Of a stretch of DNA of 64,000 nucleotides, positions 32,029 to 41,076 are shown in pieces. A program made the position numbers and the translations under genes. This DNA is from JAVBKX01 sp031553835 (GTDB taxonomy: Bacteria > Bacteroidota > Bacteroidia > Bacteroidales > Azobacteroidaceae). Positions within the stretch are counted from its first letter, which is position 1; every line of letters begins with the position of its first letter. The DNA lies in NCBI GenBank assembly GCA_031553835.1, contig JAVBKX010000021.1:21634-85633 (forward strand), read 5' to 3'. Under the pieces are notes generated by a model. The model was not told the origin of the DNA. It made no database searches and saw only the letters and a list, made by a program, of their open reading frames with translations.

Positions 32029-32655
32029 TTATTGCACTGTCCAACCCAAGGCTAAACCAAAGTTGATGTTTTGAAAATTATTATATTCTGTCCCGAAGTT
32101 TGTGTACGAACTGGTATTCAAATTATATCCGGCCCGAACAGTTAAAGCCAATGGTGTATTTTTAATCGGGAATCGCAGTCCGATCTCCGGATTCAACAAG
32201 AACGCCCAATGATAGTCATAGTTTTCAAAATCCTGAACCAAAGTCTCTTGCGTCATGTAACTCACACCCAATCCTAAGCCGATGTAAGGTTCTACAGTTC
32301 CACCCAAATCAAAGTGATAATATCCGCCCACCTGAATCGGCGCAGTCACAATGTAATTGTAGGATGCCGCTGTAATGGCCAAACTTTCGCCAATATAATA
32401 AGTCGCCCGGTCTTTATTTTCGTGATAAGAATTATATCCGAATTTAAATCCGATGGAAAATGCATCGGTTACAAAAATATTTCCGGAAAAGAATCCGCCT
32501 CTCAAACTGGTTTCTCCAATGTAATCAGCATAACTTCCGACAGGAACCCCTATTTCCCAACCAAGATTGTAATATTGCTTTTTTTGTGCTTGCATTTCTG
32601 TTGTAGCCAGCAATCCGATGGCTGCAAACAGCATAATGGTTAATATCTTTTTCAT
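32029..32655 (-). CDS. Outer-membrane beta-barrel protein (porin-like OMP family)
   Basis: A protein of 208 residues. A signal peptide (MKKILTIMLFAAIGLLATTEMQAQ) is followed by alternating amphipathic strands rich in Gly, Tyr and aromatic girdle residues. It ends GLALGWTVQ, a plausible terminal strand although it lacks the classical final Phe. The pattern fits the eight-stranded OMP_b-brl families of Bacteroidota. No substrate is known. It is followed by the bidirectional terminator at 31941-32017. The DUF4136 gene is 52 bases upstream on the same strand. Confidence 0.82.
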   Translation of the reverse strand: MKKILTIMLFAAIGLLATTEMQAQKKQYYNLGWEIGVPVGSYADYIGETSLRGGFFSGNIFVTDAFSIGFKFGYNSYHENKDRATYYIGESLAITAASYNYIVTAPIQVGGYYHFDLGGTVEPYIGLGLGVSYMTQETLVQDFENYDYHWAFLLNPEIGLRFPIKNTPLALTVRAGYNLNTSSYTNFGTEYNNFQNINFGLALGWTVQ

Positions 32656-32707
32656 ATTATCTTGTTTTTAATGTTAGACATATTGTATCTCGATAATGCT
32701 TACTTGT

Positions 32708-33358
32708 CTATTGAAATGCTTTTGTTTGTCTGAAGCAATCTTCAATCGCATTATTAAAATCGGTTTGCGTTTGAGTTCCGGTCAGCAGACTCCTGATTAT
32801 ACCTGTCCATAGAATATTAATTTGCTGGTTGGACAACAAGCCTACATTCGTCAGGTCGGCCATATTAATATTAGTAGTACCAACAGTATATGATCCTACT
32901 ATTACCGGATATGGATACGGGTAATATGGATAATATCCGCAAGGCCACCAAAAATACCAATCGCAATAGCCCCACCACCACGGATTATAGCTGACAATGT
33001 AGTTGTCTCTTTCGACTACACTAACAAGAACACCTATATCCGGAGTAAGGTCGTCTTCGCTATATCCCAAATATTTTTCTATATTCGCTTGAATTTGGTC
33101 GTGCAATGCCTGCGTGTTACTATCACGATTCCAAGGAACTTTTACAGTATCATTATCGTTGACAACAGCCAAAGTTTCGCCCAAACTATAGGTTGAATAT
33201 TTACTAAAATTGGCGGCTGGATCGTATGCAGTAAATGCAGATAATTGATCTGTCACATAATCGTCTTCTCCTGGATAAGGCTCACAGGATGCGAGGGTCA
33301 GTCCGAAAAACAGGACTGTCAGCAGTCCCCATTTCATTTTGTTTGTCATACTTTTCAT
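32708..33358 (-). CDS. DUF4136 lipoprotein with an aromatic-rich loop
   Basis: A lipoprotein of 216 residues with lipobox LASC (Cys25). The DUF4136 domain covers most of the mature protein: an N-terminal strand-rich part (FSKYSTYSL), a central region and a C-terminal helix (NAIEDCFRQ). Residues 125-151 are extraordinarily aromatic (NPWWWGYCDWYFWWPCGYY then PYYPYPYP): six Trp, eight Tyr and one Phe. The family's function is unknown, though members are envelope lipoproteins. The next gene on the same strand is a small OMP, so the two could form an outer-membrane pair. No TAnnTTTG element was found upstream. Confidence 0.82.
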   Translation of the reverse strand: MKSMTNKMKWGLLTVLFFGLTLASCEPYPGEDDYVTDQLSAFTAYDPAANFSKYSTYSLGETLAVVNDNDTVKVPWNRDSNTQALHDQIQANIEKYLGYSEDDLTPDIGVLVSVVERDNYIVSYNPWWWGYCDWYFWWPCGYYPYYPYPYPVIVGSYTVGTTNINMADLTNVGLLSNQQINILWTGIIRSLLTGTQTQTDFNNAIEDCFRQTKAFQ

Positions 33359-33519
33359 ATCATTTAAGAATTAATTGTTGTTTTTTCTAACCTATTAGCA
33401 CTCGAGTATTTTTTCAGGTTTGAAATATTAACATGTCATCATGAAAAAAAGTTTTTCGCGAAAAACATTTTTTAAATATTTTGGAATTAAATACAGCCGG
33501 GCACATGAATATTTTTACA

Positions 33520-33527
33520 TACCTTTG
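33520..33527 (+). promoter_or_regulatory. -7 promoter element for the lolD-like gene
   Basis: TACCTTTG matches TAnnTTTG, 19 bases before the ATG at 33547. It lies inside the longer open frame beginning at 33481, which argues that the frame's upstream part is not translated. Confidence 0.55.
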
Positions 33528-33546
33528 CATATATTTCTATTTTACA

Positions 33547-34200
33547 ATGATAAAAGCAACAGAGATTAGCAAAAGTTTCGGAAATTTACAAGTGTTAAAA
33601 GGAATTGATTTTTATGTAGATCGAGGAGAGATCGTGTCTATTGTAGGCCCAAGCGGTGCAGGAAAAACTACCTTTTTGCAAATATTGGGAACATTGGATA
33701 AGCCGGATGGAGGGCAAATCATTTATAACGACACTAATATTAACAAGTTAAATGAAAAACAATTATCCGCTTTCCGAAATCAGAATATCGGGTTTGTGTT
33801 TCAGTTCCATCAACTGTTGCCTGAGTTTACCGCCCTCGAAAATGTAATGATCCCGGCATTGATCGGGAAGAAAAAATTAAACGATGCGGAGAAACAGGCC
33901 AAAGAAATATTGGATTTTCTGGGTTTAATTGAGCGCGTCGAGCATAAACCGGCCGAACTGTCGGGTGGCGAAAAACAACGGGTGGCTGTAGCCAGGGCTT
34001 TAATAAACAAACCGGACGTTATTTTTGCCGATGAACCTTCGGGAAGCTTAGATACTCACAACAAAGAAGAATTGCATCAGTTGTTTTTTAAATTAAGAAA
34101 GGAGTTGAACCAAACGTTTGTCATTGTTACCCACGATGAACAATTAGCAGGCTTGACAGACCGAACCATTCACATGAAAGACGGAATTATCATCCATTGA
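33547..34200 (+). CDS. lolD: ABC transporter ATP-binding protein, LolD/MacB type
   Basis: An ATPase of 217 residues. Walker A is GPSGAGKTTF, the Q-loop is FVFQFHQLLPEFTALENVMIP, the signature is LSGGEKQRVAVARAL, Walker B is VIFADEPSGSLD, and the switch His is in VTHDEQLA. The Q-loop and the SGSLD sequence are typical of the LolD/FtsE/MacB class. LolD energises the extraction of lipoproteins from the inner membrane. No permease (LolC/E) gene is adjacent, so assignment to LolD rather than another MacB-type exporter rests on sequence type only. The ATG at 33547 is chosen over the frame start at 33481 because the promoter lies between them. Confidence 0.88.
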   Translation: MIKATEISKSFGNLQVLKGIDFYVDRGEIVSIVGPSGAGKTTFLQILGTLDKPDGGQIIYNDTNINKLNEKQLSAFRNQNIGFVFQFHQLLPEFTALENVMIPALIGKKKLNDAEKQAKEILDFLGLIERVEHKPAELSGGEKQRVAVARALINKPDVIFADEPSGSLDTHNKEELHQLFFKLRKELNQTFVIVTHDEQLAGLTDRTIHMKDGIIIH

Positions 34201-34210
34201 TTATCAAAAA

Positions 34211-34232
34211 GTCAATGTTCGATTGCATTGAC
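34211..34232. repeat. Short inverted repeat GTCAATG/CATTGAC
   Basis: Two 7-base arms with an 8-base spacer lie between the lolD-like gene and the HhH gene. There is no T-run after it, so an operator or weak terminator is equally possible. Confidence 0.35.
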
Positions 34233-34266
34233 AGAGATTGTAAATTATAACCAAAACTGAATTATT

Positions 34267-34995
34267 ATGTGGAAAGATTTTTTTTATTTCTCTAAGAGAG
34301 AAAGGAATGGGATTATTATTCTTATCGTTTTCTTGTTGGGTATTTTTGTCGGAAAAAGTATTTTTTCTCGCGCTAATCACGCTGTAATAATGGATTCGTT
34401 TTCAAAAACAGATACTGTTTTTTTGCCGGAAAAACCAGTTGAGCCAGACCAACGCCAAACCAATCCAATTTATCCGCGCCAATATGCAAAGTCCAACAGA
34501 TCTTATCGGGAACATACGTCTTATGACCGGAAACAATCAACTGTCCCAAAGCAATACACGCCCGTTTATTCCAAAACTGAAAAATACGCCAAGGGGACTT
34601 TAGTAAATATCAATCGGGCCGACACTGCTGAATTTAAGAAAATTCCGGGTATTGGATCTGCTTACGCGTCCCGGATTATTAAATACAGGCAACGATTGGG
34701 CGGATTTTATTCTGTTGATCAGATTCGGGAAGTTTATGGTATTGAAGACGATCTATTTGCAACTATTTCCCAGTGGATGAAAGTAGAAAATGATTCGTTA
34801 GCCGGCATTCCTGTCAACCGGGCTTCGCTGGAGCAGTTAAAATCGCATCCTTACATTAATTTTTATCAGGCCAAAGCCATTATTGAATTACGCAAACGCA
34901 AAGGAAAACTGAATGATTTGTCGGAATTAAAACTGCTGGAAGAATTTTCAGAAACTGATCTGGAACGGTTAAGTCATTATTTATTGGTTGAATAG
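34267..34995 (+). CDS. Helix-hairpin-helix protein (ComEA-like), membrane anchored
   Basis: A protein of 242 residues. It has a basic N-terminus, one membrane span (about residues 14-33) and a Pro/Gln/Tyr-rich linker. Two helix-hairpin-helix regions follow: VNINRADTAEFKKIPGIGSAYASRII (about 115-140) and a second one with IPVNRASLEQLKSHPYINFYQAKAI (about 180-205). The motif resembles ComEA, the DNA receptor for uptake, but many Bacteroidota have this protein without a known competence system. DNA binding at the periplasmic face is inferred. It converges on the hybrid two-component regulator with 19 bases between the stops. Confidence 0.85.
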   Translation: MWKDFFYFSKRERNGIIILIVFLLGIFVGKSIFSRANHAVIMDSFSKTDTVFLPEKPVEPDQRQTNPIYPRQYAKSNRSYREHTSYDRKQSTVPKQYTPVYSKTEKYAKGTLVNINRADTAEFKKIPGIGSAYASRIIKYRQRLGGFYSVDQIREVYGIEDDLFATISQWMKVENDSLAGIPVNRASLEQLKSHPYINFYQAKAIIELRKRKGKLNDLSELKLLEEFSETDLERLSHYLLVE

Positions 34996-35014
34996 AGAAA
35001 GATGATTCCCGAAT

Positions 35015-38000
35015 CTAAACGATTTCATTGTTTTGGTATTCAGTCGGTTTAACTCCAAATTCTTTTTTAAAACATTTTGTAAAGTAGTTTGGGTACACAA
35101 AACCTGTTTTATAGGCAGTTTCTGAAACATTATAGCCTTGGCGCAGTAAATCGCAAGCTATATTCAATCTTTTTTTACGAATATAATCGCCCATGGAAAT
35201 ATTTAACAAACTCTTCATTTTTACATGGAGAACACTCCGGCTGATACCAAGATTCTGCGTGATGTCTGCAACTGAAAATTCATCATTTTCTAGATTTTTT
35301 TCAATCAACTCATTAATCTTGCAGATAAAATTTTTATCAAATTTGCTCAAAGAAGCAGATTCAACATCATTACCTAAAGTACTGACAATTTTTTTACGTT
35401 GCTGATGTTTGACATGGATGATATTCTTTACTTGCAACTCCAAAATCTGAGGGTCAAATGGTTTTTGAACGTATGCTTCTGCCCCGCTTTCATATCCTTT
35501 CATGATGTCGTCTGTATCATTTTTAGCTGTCAAAAGAATTACGGGTATATGTGAAGTGGAAATATCATTGTTCAAATTCTGACACAAGACATTACCATCC
35601 ATTTCGGGCATCATAACATCTGAAATCACAAGGTCGATGGGATATTTACGAGCGATATCCAACGCTTCAACTCCGTTTTCAGCCAGATATATATTATACT
35701 TGGCAGCAAAGGTATCAGACAAAAATTTAAGTAATTCTATATTATCTTCTACTAACAAGATGGACGGTTGTGATGCCAAGTTCTCACTATCGGCAGGTAA
35801 TGCACTTTCTACTGATGTATGTTCCAGATAAGGCGTGGCAAATTCATATTGATTGAGAGATAACAATGTTTTATCCGAATTAATTTTATCCTGCGCATTA
35901 AAAACTGATTCAGAAACATTCAGATTGACAATGAATAAACTCCCTTTTCCCATGGTACTCTCTACAGAGACATTGCCTTTATGGATAACAGCAAATTTTT
36001 TAACTAAAGCCAATCCGATTCCCCATCCTTTATGATTAACATTGTGTCCCCGCTTCGTCTGATAATATTTTTCAAAAATATTATCAAGCTCTTCTTTGGC
36101 AATACCTATTCCTGTATCTTGCACTTCAATGTGCAAATAGGTGTAACCATCCGGATGATCTGTAATAGCCGCGTTGATCATTACTTTTCCACCCGGAAGT
36201 GTAAATTTCATGGCATTCGACAAAAGGTTATTGGTTATTTTTTCCACATATGAAGGTGAAAACCATACATCTTCGCCGTTGTTTTCACAATGGATATGAA
36301 AAGATATTGATTTTTCCGAAGCGGTTTCCCTAAACAATTGCGCTACATTTTCAATAAAATCTAATGGATTTCCTTTTTGAATGTAAAATTGAAAATTTCC
36401 CGACTCTACCTTATTGAAAGTCACCAATTCATCAATCAGTCCTACCATTTTATTGGTATTTTTGATGGCCACATCCAATCTTTCTGACGATTCTGACGAA
36501 AGTTCCTGATGCTGAGAGATATATTTCAGAGGTGCCATGATTAAGGAGAGAGGCGTTTTCAACTCATGAGAAACAGAGGTAAAAAAATCCATTTTAACAC
36601 GATTGATTTTTTCCAGGTTGTCTTTTTCCATATTGGCTGATTTTACGGCATCCTTTTCTTTCAGCCGGATGGAAAATATCTGATAAACGAAATATAATAT
36701 CAATACTACAACAACAAAATAGATTAAAAATGCCCAGGTTGAAAGATATAACGGAGGACGTATGATTAGTTCAATCTCTTTAATAGGAGCCATTTCCCAG
36801 CCTTCATTAGAATTATTCGCTCTAATCTGCAAGGTATAAGTTCCGGAAGGAAGATTGGACCCGACAAATTTCCGTTCCCGCCCAACATTTCTCCAGTTTT
36901 CATCCATACCCACCAATCGCATCTGATAATTGATTGTACTGGTGTTTCCCAACGATATCGCAGCATATTCGATACTGAATGAACGCGACTGGTTGTATGA
37001 AAACTGAATCCTCGACATATCATCTACTGCTGCCATCAATGGAGAATTGTTACTTTTTGAAGTCATTACCTGATTATTAATACTTAAGTTACAAAGATGA
37101 ATATAGAATGGCATTCTTTCTTCTTTGATTGCTTTTGGGGTAAACGAAATAAGTCCACTAACCGTACCAAAGTACAGAAAGCCATTCTGAGCTTGAATAG
37201 AAGAAGCAAAATTAAATTGATTGGTTGGCAGCCCATCTTCAACAGTGTAGCATACAAACGCGCTACGCTCTTTATTAAATTGGTATAATCCCTGGCTTGT
37301 ACTTATCCATAATCTTCCAAGTTCATCTTCAATAGTACTGCAAATCGTCGCTTTAGATAATGAAAGTTCTTTGTCCAATTTTTTAATGACTAAATCAGAA
37401 AGGTCTATATAGTGTAATCCGCCGTTATTGGTACCAATCCAAATTCGATTATAAGAATCTTGATATAAGCTGGTGATGTAATTATCTTTTAGTTGAGAAT
37501 TATTTGCTTTTGCCGTCCACCCCTTGATTTCTCCAGTATTTTTTTCAATGCACAAAAGACCATTATTGCGGGTACCTACCCACACATTATCATTTTTATC
37601 TATCAACAAACAGTAAATAAAATCAGCATCTAACACCGGATGATTAAACGGGATAAACATGTTTTTTTCAGGGTCAAAGTATCGTAAGCCCTGGGTTGTG
37701 CCTACCCATATAGTTCCATTTTGCTGCTTTGCTATCGCAAATATAGCATCTGATGGTAATCCTTGCTTTGAATCGGGCATATATCGCACCCATTTCCCGG
37801 AAGAAAGATTATAACAGAACAAACCGCTCCGGAAAGTTCCGATCCACATCTCTTTAGTTAATTCATTGTAAAAAAGCTCATGCACATTGTGTCCTAATCC
37901 TGGAATCCGGTCAAAAACCTGAATATCCCCTGTCAATGTATTGTAAATATTCAAACCTCCGTCTTCAGTGGCTATCCACAAAATATTTTTTTGTAGTTCT

Positions 38001-39055
38001 ACTATTTTACGCACAGCTTTACCTTTAATATTTCTTGGTCCATAACCAGCCTCAATCCAATGAAATTGTTCTGTATTTTTGAGCAATACATTAATCCCCC
38101 CGAAGTAGGTTCCAATCCATACATTATCATCTCTATCGCATAAAATAGAATATATAGCATTATCATTCAACTTGTTTTTATCAACAAAGTCCTGCTGGAG
38201 GATTTCGGTAGTACCATCCGAATTTAATATTGTAATTCCTTTTTCAGTACCCAGCCATATTCTGCCTTTATTATCTTCTGTAATAAAGCGCACTGTCCCG
38301 TCGGATAACCGTGGTGTATCATATATATCCACTGTCCCTGTTGCCAGATCAATATTCATTACGCCTTTTCCGTTACGACCCATCCAAAGCAACCCTTTCG
38401 AATCGAAGAATAAAGGTATGATACCATCAGCACCAGTAATAAAATCAGAAAAATAGCCAGGATTTATCTGAGTGATTTTAGAAAAAGAAGTATCATAATA
38501 GAATATAGAGCGGTTAGTCGAAACGAATAATCTGTCCTTTTTATCTATTGTCATAGATATAATAAATTCACTATCCAGCCTTGGGTGCATAACGAACTCA
38601 TCAGTTTCTTCATTATACATATAGAGTTGAGTCCCTCCACATATAATTTTTCCATTGCCGGTTTCTACTATGGATACAATGGTAGAATTGGACAGATTAT
38701 AACATTGAAAATCATCTGTTGCGGGTCTGTACATACATATTCCCCCATAAGTACCGATCCATATCCGTTTCTTAGCATCCTGGTATATCGACTTGATAAA
38801 ATTTTGATTAAGCGAGTTGGGGTTATTGGTTTGATTAAAATAACTAACAATACTATAACCGTCATAACGTGAAAGTCCATTACGTGTACCTATCCAAAGC
38901 ATCCCTTTATCATCCTGCATTAGTGCTTCTATTTGCTGATAAGGGAGACCTTCTTTACTTGTGATGTGCATGAACCGGTAACTGTTGCCGGGCATCGACA
39001 GTAAAGGATGTAATACTAAACAAAATAAAAAAAGAAAGAATGGACGTTTATACAT
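35015..39055 (-). CDS. Hybrid two-component system regulator (HTCS)
   Basis: A single-chain sensor-regulator of 1346 residues that controls a PUL. A signal peptide is followed by a periplasmic sensor of two-component-regulator propeller repeats (many units of the type IWIGTxxGGL) up to about residue 690, and a Y_Y_Y domain (about 695-760). One membrane span follows (about 765-788), then HisKA with SHELKTPLS (His near 831), HATPase with the GWGIGLAL box, a receiver domain (about 1095-1210, phospho-Asp near 1145 in LVISDVMMPEMDG) and a C-terminal AraC-type helix-turn-helix (about 1250-1346). It should bind a breakdown oligosaccharide in the periplasm and activate the locus. It is the last gene of the susCD transcript, 32 bases after the propeller gene. 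Confidence 0.96.
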   Translation of the reverse strand: MYKRPFFLFLFCLVLHPLLSMPGNSYRFMHITSKEGLPYQQIEALMQDDKGMLWIGTRNGLSRYDGYSIVSYFNQTNNPNSLNQNFIKSIYQDAKKRIWIGTYGGICMYRPATDDFQCYNLSNSTIVSIVETGNGKIICGGTQLYMYNEETDEFVMHPRLDSEFIISMTIDKKDRLFVSTNRSIFYYDTSFSKITQINPGYFSDFITGADGIIPLFFDSKGLLWMGRNGKGVMNIDLATGTVDIYDTPRLSDGTVRFITEDNKGRIWLGTEKGITILNSDGTTEILQQDFVDKNKLNDNAIYSILCDRDDNVWIGTYFGGINVLLKNTEQFHWIEAGYGPRNIKGKAVRKIVELQKNILWIATEDGGLNIYNTLTGDIQVFDRIPGLGHNVHELFYNELTKEMWIGTFRSGLFCYNLSSGKWVRYMPDSKQGLPSDAIFAIAKQQNGTIWVGTTQGLRYFDPEKNMFIPFNHPVLDADFIYCLLIDKNDNVWVGTRNNGLLCIEKNTGEIKGWTAKANNSQLKDNYITSLYQDSYNRIWIGTNNGGLHYIDLSDLVIKKLDKELSLSKATICSTIEDELGRLWISTSQGLYQFNKERSAFVCYTVEDGLPTNQFNFASSIQAQNGFLYFGTVSGLISFTPKAIKEERMPFYIHLCNLSINNQVMTSKSNNSPLMAAVDDMSRIQFSYNQSRSFSIEYAAISLGNTSTINYQMRLVGMDENWRNVGRERKFVGSNLPSGTYTLQIRANNSNEGWEMAPIKEIELIIRPPLYLSTWAFLIYFVVVVLILYFVYQIFSIRLKEKDAVKSANMEKDNLEKINRVKMDFFTSVSHELKTPLSLIMAPLKYISQHQELSSESSERLDVAIKNTNKMVGLIDELVTFNKVESGNFQFYIQKGNPLDFIENVAQLFRETASEKSISFHIHCENNGEDVWFSPSYVEKITNNLLSNAMKFTLPGGKVMINAAITDHPDGYTYLHIEVQDTGIGIAKEELDNIFEKYYQTKRGHNVNHKGWGIGLALVKKFAVIHKGNVSVESTMGKGSLFIVNLNVSESVFNAQDKINSDKTLLSLNQYEFATPYLEHTSVESALPADSENLASQPSILLVEDNIELLKFLSDTFAAKYNIYLAENGVEALDIARKYPIDLVISDVMMPEMDGNVLCQNLNNDISTSHIPVILLTAKNDTDDIMKGYESGAEAYVQKPFDPQILELQVKNIIHVKHQQRKKIVSTLGNDVESASLSKFDKNFICKINELIEKNLENDEFSVADITQNLGISRSVLHVKMKSLLNISMGDYIRKKRLNIACDLLRQGYNVSETAYKTGFVYPNYFTKCFKKEFGVKPTEYQNNEIV

Positions 39056-39087
39056 TTTCCCGGTTGATTAATGATGGGAATGTAAAA

Positions 39088-41046
39088 TTAAAATAAAGTT
39101 TTCTTATTTACTACTCTTCCGTCTTCAAGATAAAGACTCAAAATTCCTCCTCCCTGTACGGGAAGAGGAATCTGAAAATTTAGGCCAATCTCCTTTCTGT
39201 TATTAACCAACCTGCCATCCAACGAAAAAAGAGATAGTTCTTTTATCGGATATGGACTGTCTATGTGTAATATCTTGTTATTTATAAAAGTTTTTATGCC
39301 TGAATAATCTTCCTTAGGACATGCGATATTGGTCTGTTTTCCTGGATTAAGCCGAAAATCCAGCCAGGTCCAGGAGGCATTATTATCAACATCTGCTATA
39401 CCTTCTGTAGTTAGTCTCAACTGTTCTTTATTGATGATTTCGACAGCTATTGCCATTCTTTGCCCTACCGGAGGTGTTGCTTTCCCAATCAGACTCCAGG
39501 GAATTGCAGCTTCTACATTGTAAGAGAGTGCTTGTACATCAACAGCATATTGCATTCCCAAAGGATTACCCTCTGTCTTCCATGCTCCATTTTCCGCTCG
39601 TTGAAATCTGACGGTTCCATTCGTATCAAAAAAGAAGCTATACATTCCGGCTTGCGGGGTAGAGCCGGAAACATCGTCGGCATCAATCATAAAACGGATG
39701 CCATCATTATCAATTCCATTATTGATTATGTTCCTGTCAATGACACGCGCTGTCAGATAAAGGTAGTTGTCGTCATATAAAAAATCTACCGATGTTTTAT
39801 TTTTAGTTACATGCCCCATAAAGAGTTGCGAAACCCCTGGAGTTGTCCATTTTTCATCTGTAGTTTTTACGCCATCTACTGTAATTAAACCATAGTTGGC
39901 GCTTGCTTGACGAATAGGATAGCCTTTGATCATGATAGCATCGTTTCTGTGATTCGGATTACCTATGGAACCTAAAGCCACCACGATTCCAGTATCTATG
40001 ACCGATACTGAATTCCAAATAGAATGTTTGTCCTGCCCCAATGAAAAAGGAGCACTTTTTGCCTTAAAATTCTGAGCCCGCGCATCTCCTACCAAAACAA
40101 ACATATCAAAATATTGCAAATCAAGAGAACTTCGGCCTTCACTACCTTGATAAGAGGCCACTGTTTCTCCCCATGGCAATTTACGGATGTATGGAGCAGC
40201 AGATACAAGACCCACAACAGGAGTAGTTTGAAATATCATTTTCCGAAAGGGGCTTACTGCTCCTATATAGCCTTGTGTCCAGTTGTTTTCAAGCATACAG
40301 CGCACAGTAGTAGCAGCAAAATTTCCTCGTCCCGGCCATCCGTTATCTTCAATAATAACCACAATTTCACTTTCGTCTTTGAGTAATAAAGGAACCGGCA
40401 TACCATCCCGGAAACCCGGACGATAACATATTTTCACAGGAGTACTCCATGTTTGTCCTTTGTCAAAAGAACGACACATGGAGATATTCTGATCATTATT
40501 AGTCGTATATTCATTTTCATTGGCAAAATAGCATTGGACTTCGCCCGAAGGTAATTCCAGAAATGCTGGCTCCCAACATCCGTCGTTAAAAGTGTGTTGA
40601 GCATCAAAAATGAAATACGGATCGCTCCAAGAGTCGCCATTATCGGTACTTCGTACAACACGAATACCAAAAAGACGGTCGGTGGTATAAGGAGCCTGTG
40701 GACGTGGATTAAGCCCGACTAAAATGGTTCCGTCGGTTAGTTGGATTACATCAGGAACAGCATAAAAGATTTTTTCAGGAGGAGATGCGATAAGTCGTGG
40801 AGCGCTCCATGTAGTTCCTTTATTTGAACTGAATGTAATACCAATACCACCTAACGCTTCTGCAACAGCCAGCAAACGGCCATCCTGAAGTTCAATCATC
40901 CTGGCATAATTCCCAGATGTAAATACGGTAGTCTGACTACTCATATCCCAAAAGAGCCTCGAACCTTGGTAAGGAGTTACCCGTTGACCAAAAGAGGATA
41001 CTGAGATTGCCAATACTAATACCAATATTATTTGAATGTGTTTCAT
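39088..41046 (-). CDS. Asp-box propeller (sialidase-fold) protein with CBM9-like domain and type IX sorting tail
   Basis: A secreted protein of 652 residues. The signal peptide ends SSFGQ. The N-terminal propeller has three Asp-boxes: SSNKGTTW, STDNGDSW and SFDKGQTW, whose last Trp fall at 80, 140 and 200, exactly 60 residues apart. DGCWEPAFLEL offers a candidate catalytic Glu. A middle beta-sandwich (about 400-580), with KTSVDFLYDDNYLYLTARV and GIRFMIDADD, resembles CBM9. The C-terminus (about 590-652: ELSLFSLDGRLVNN ... KKTLF) resembles a type IX sorting domain. The FRIP motif of GH33 sialidases is missing (NYARMIEL stands in its place), so true sialidase activity is unlikely. A GH93-like exo-enzyme is one alternative. 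In a rhamnose/galactose locus it probably trims terminal sugars. Confidence 0.78.
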   Translation of the reverse strand: MKHIQIILVLVLAISVSSFGQRVTPYQGSRLFWDMSSQTTVFTSGNYARMIELQDGRLLAVAEALGGIGITFSSNKGTTWSAPRLIASPPEKIFYAVPDVIQLTDGTILVGLNPRPQAPYTTDRLFGIRVVRSTDNGDSWSDPYFIFDAQHTFNDGCWEPAFLELPSGEVQCYFANENEYTTNNDQNISMCRSFDKGQTWSTPVKICYRPGFRDGMPVPLLLKDESEIVVIIEDNGWPGRGNFAATTVRCMLENNWTQGYIGAVSPFRKMIFQTTPVVGLVSAAPYIRKLPWGETVASYQGSEGRSSLDLQYFDMFVLVGDARAQNFKAKSAPFSLGQDKHSIWNSVSVIDTGIVVALGSIGNPNHRNDAIMIKGYPIRQASANYGLITVDGVKTTDEKWTTPGVSQLFMGHVTKNKTSVDFLYDDNYLYLTARVIDRNIINNGIDNDGIRFMIDADDVSGSTPQAGMYSFFFDTNGTVRFQRAENGAWKTEGNPLGMQYAVDVQALSYNVEAAIPWSLIGKATPPVGQRMAIAVEIINKEQLRLTTEGIADVDNNASWTWLDFRLNPGKQTNIACPKEDYSGIKTFINNKILHIDSPYPIKELSLFSLDGRLVNNRKEIGLNFQIPLPVQGGGILSLYLEDGRVVNKKTLF

Positions 41047-41076
41047 GTAAAGTTTATTATTATAATGATTGACTCG

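Noticed and set aside
33481..33546. N-terminal extension of the lolD-like protein.
   Set aside because: It contains the -7 promoter element, and the conserved domain starts at the ATG at 33547.
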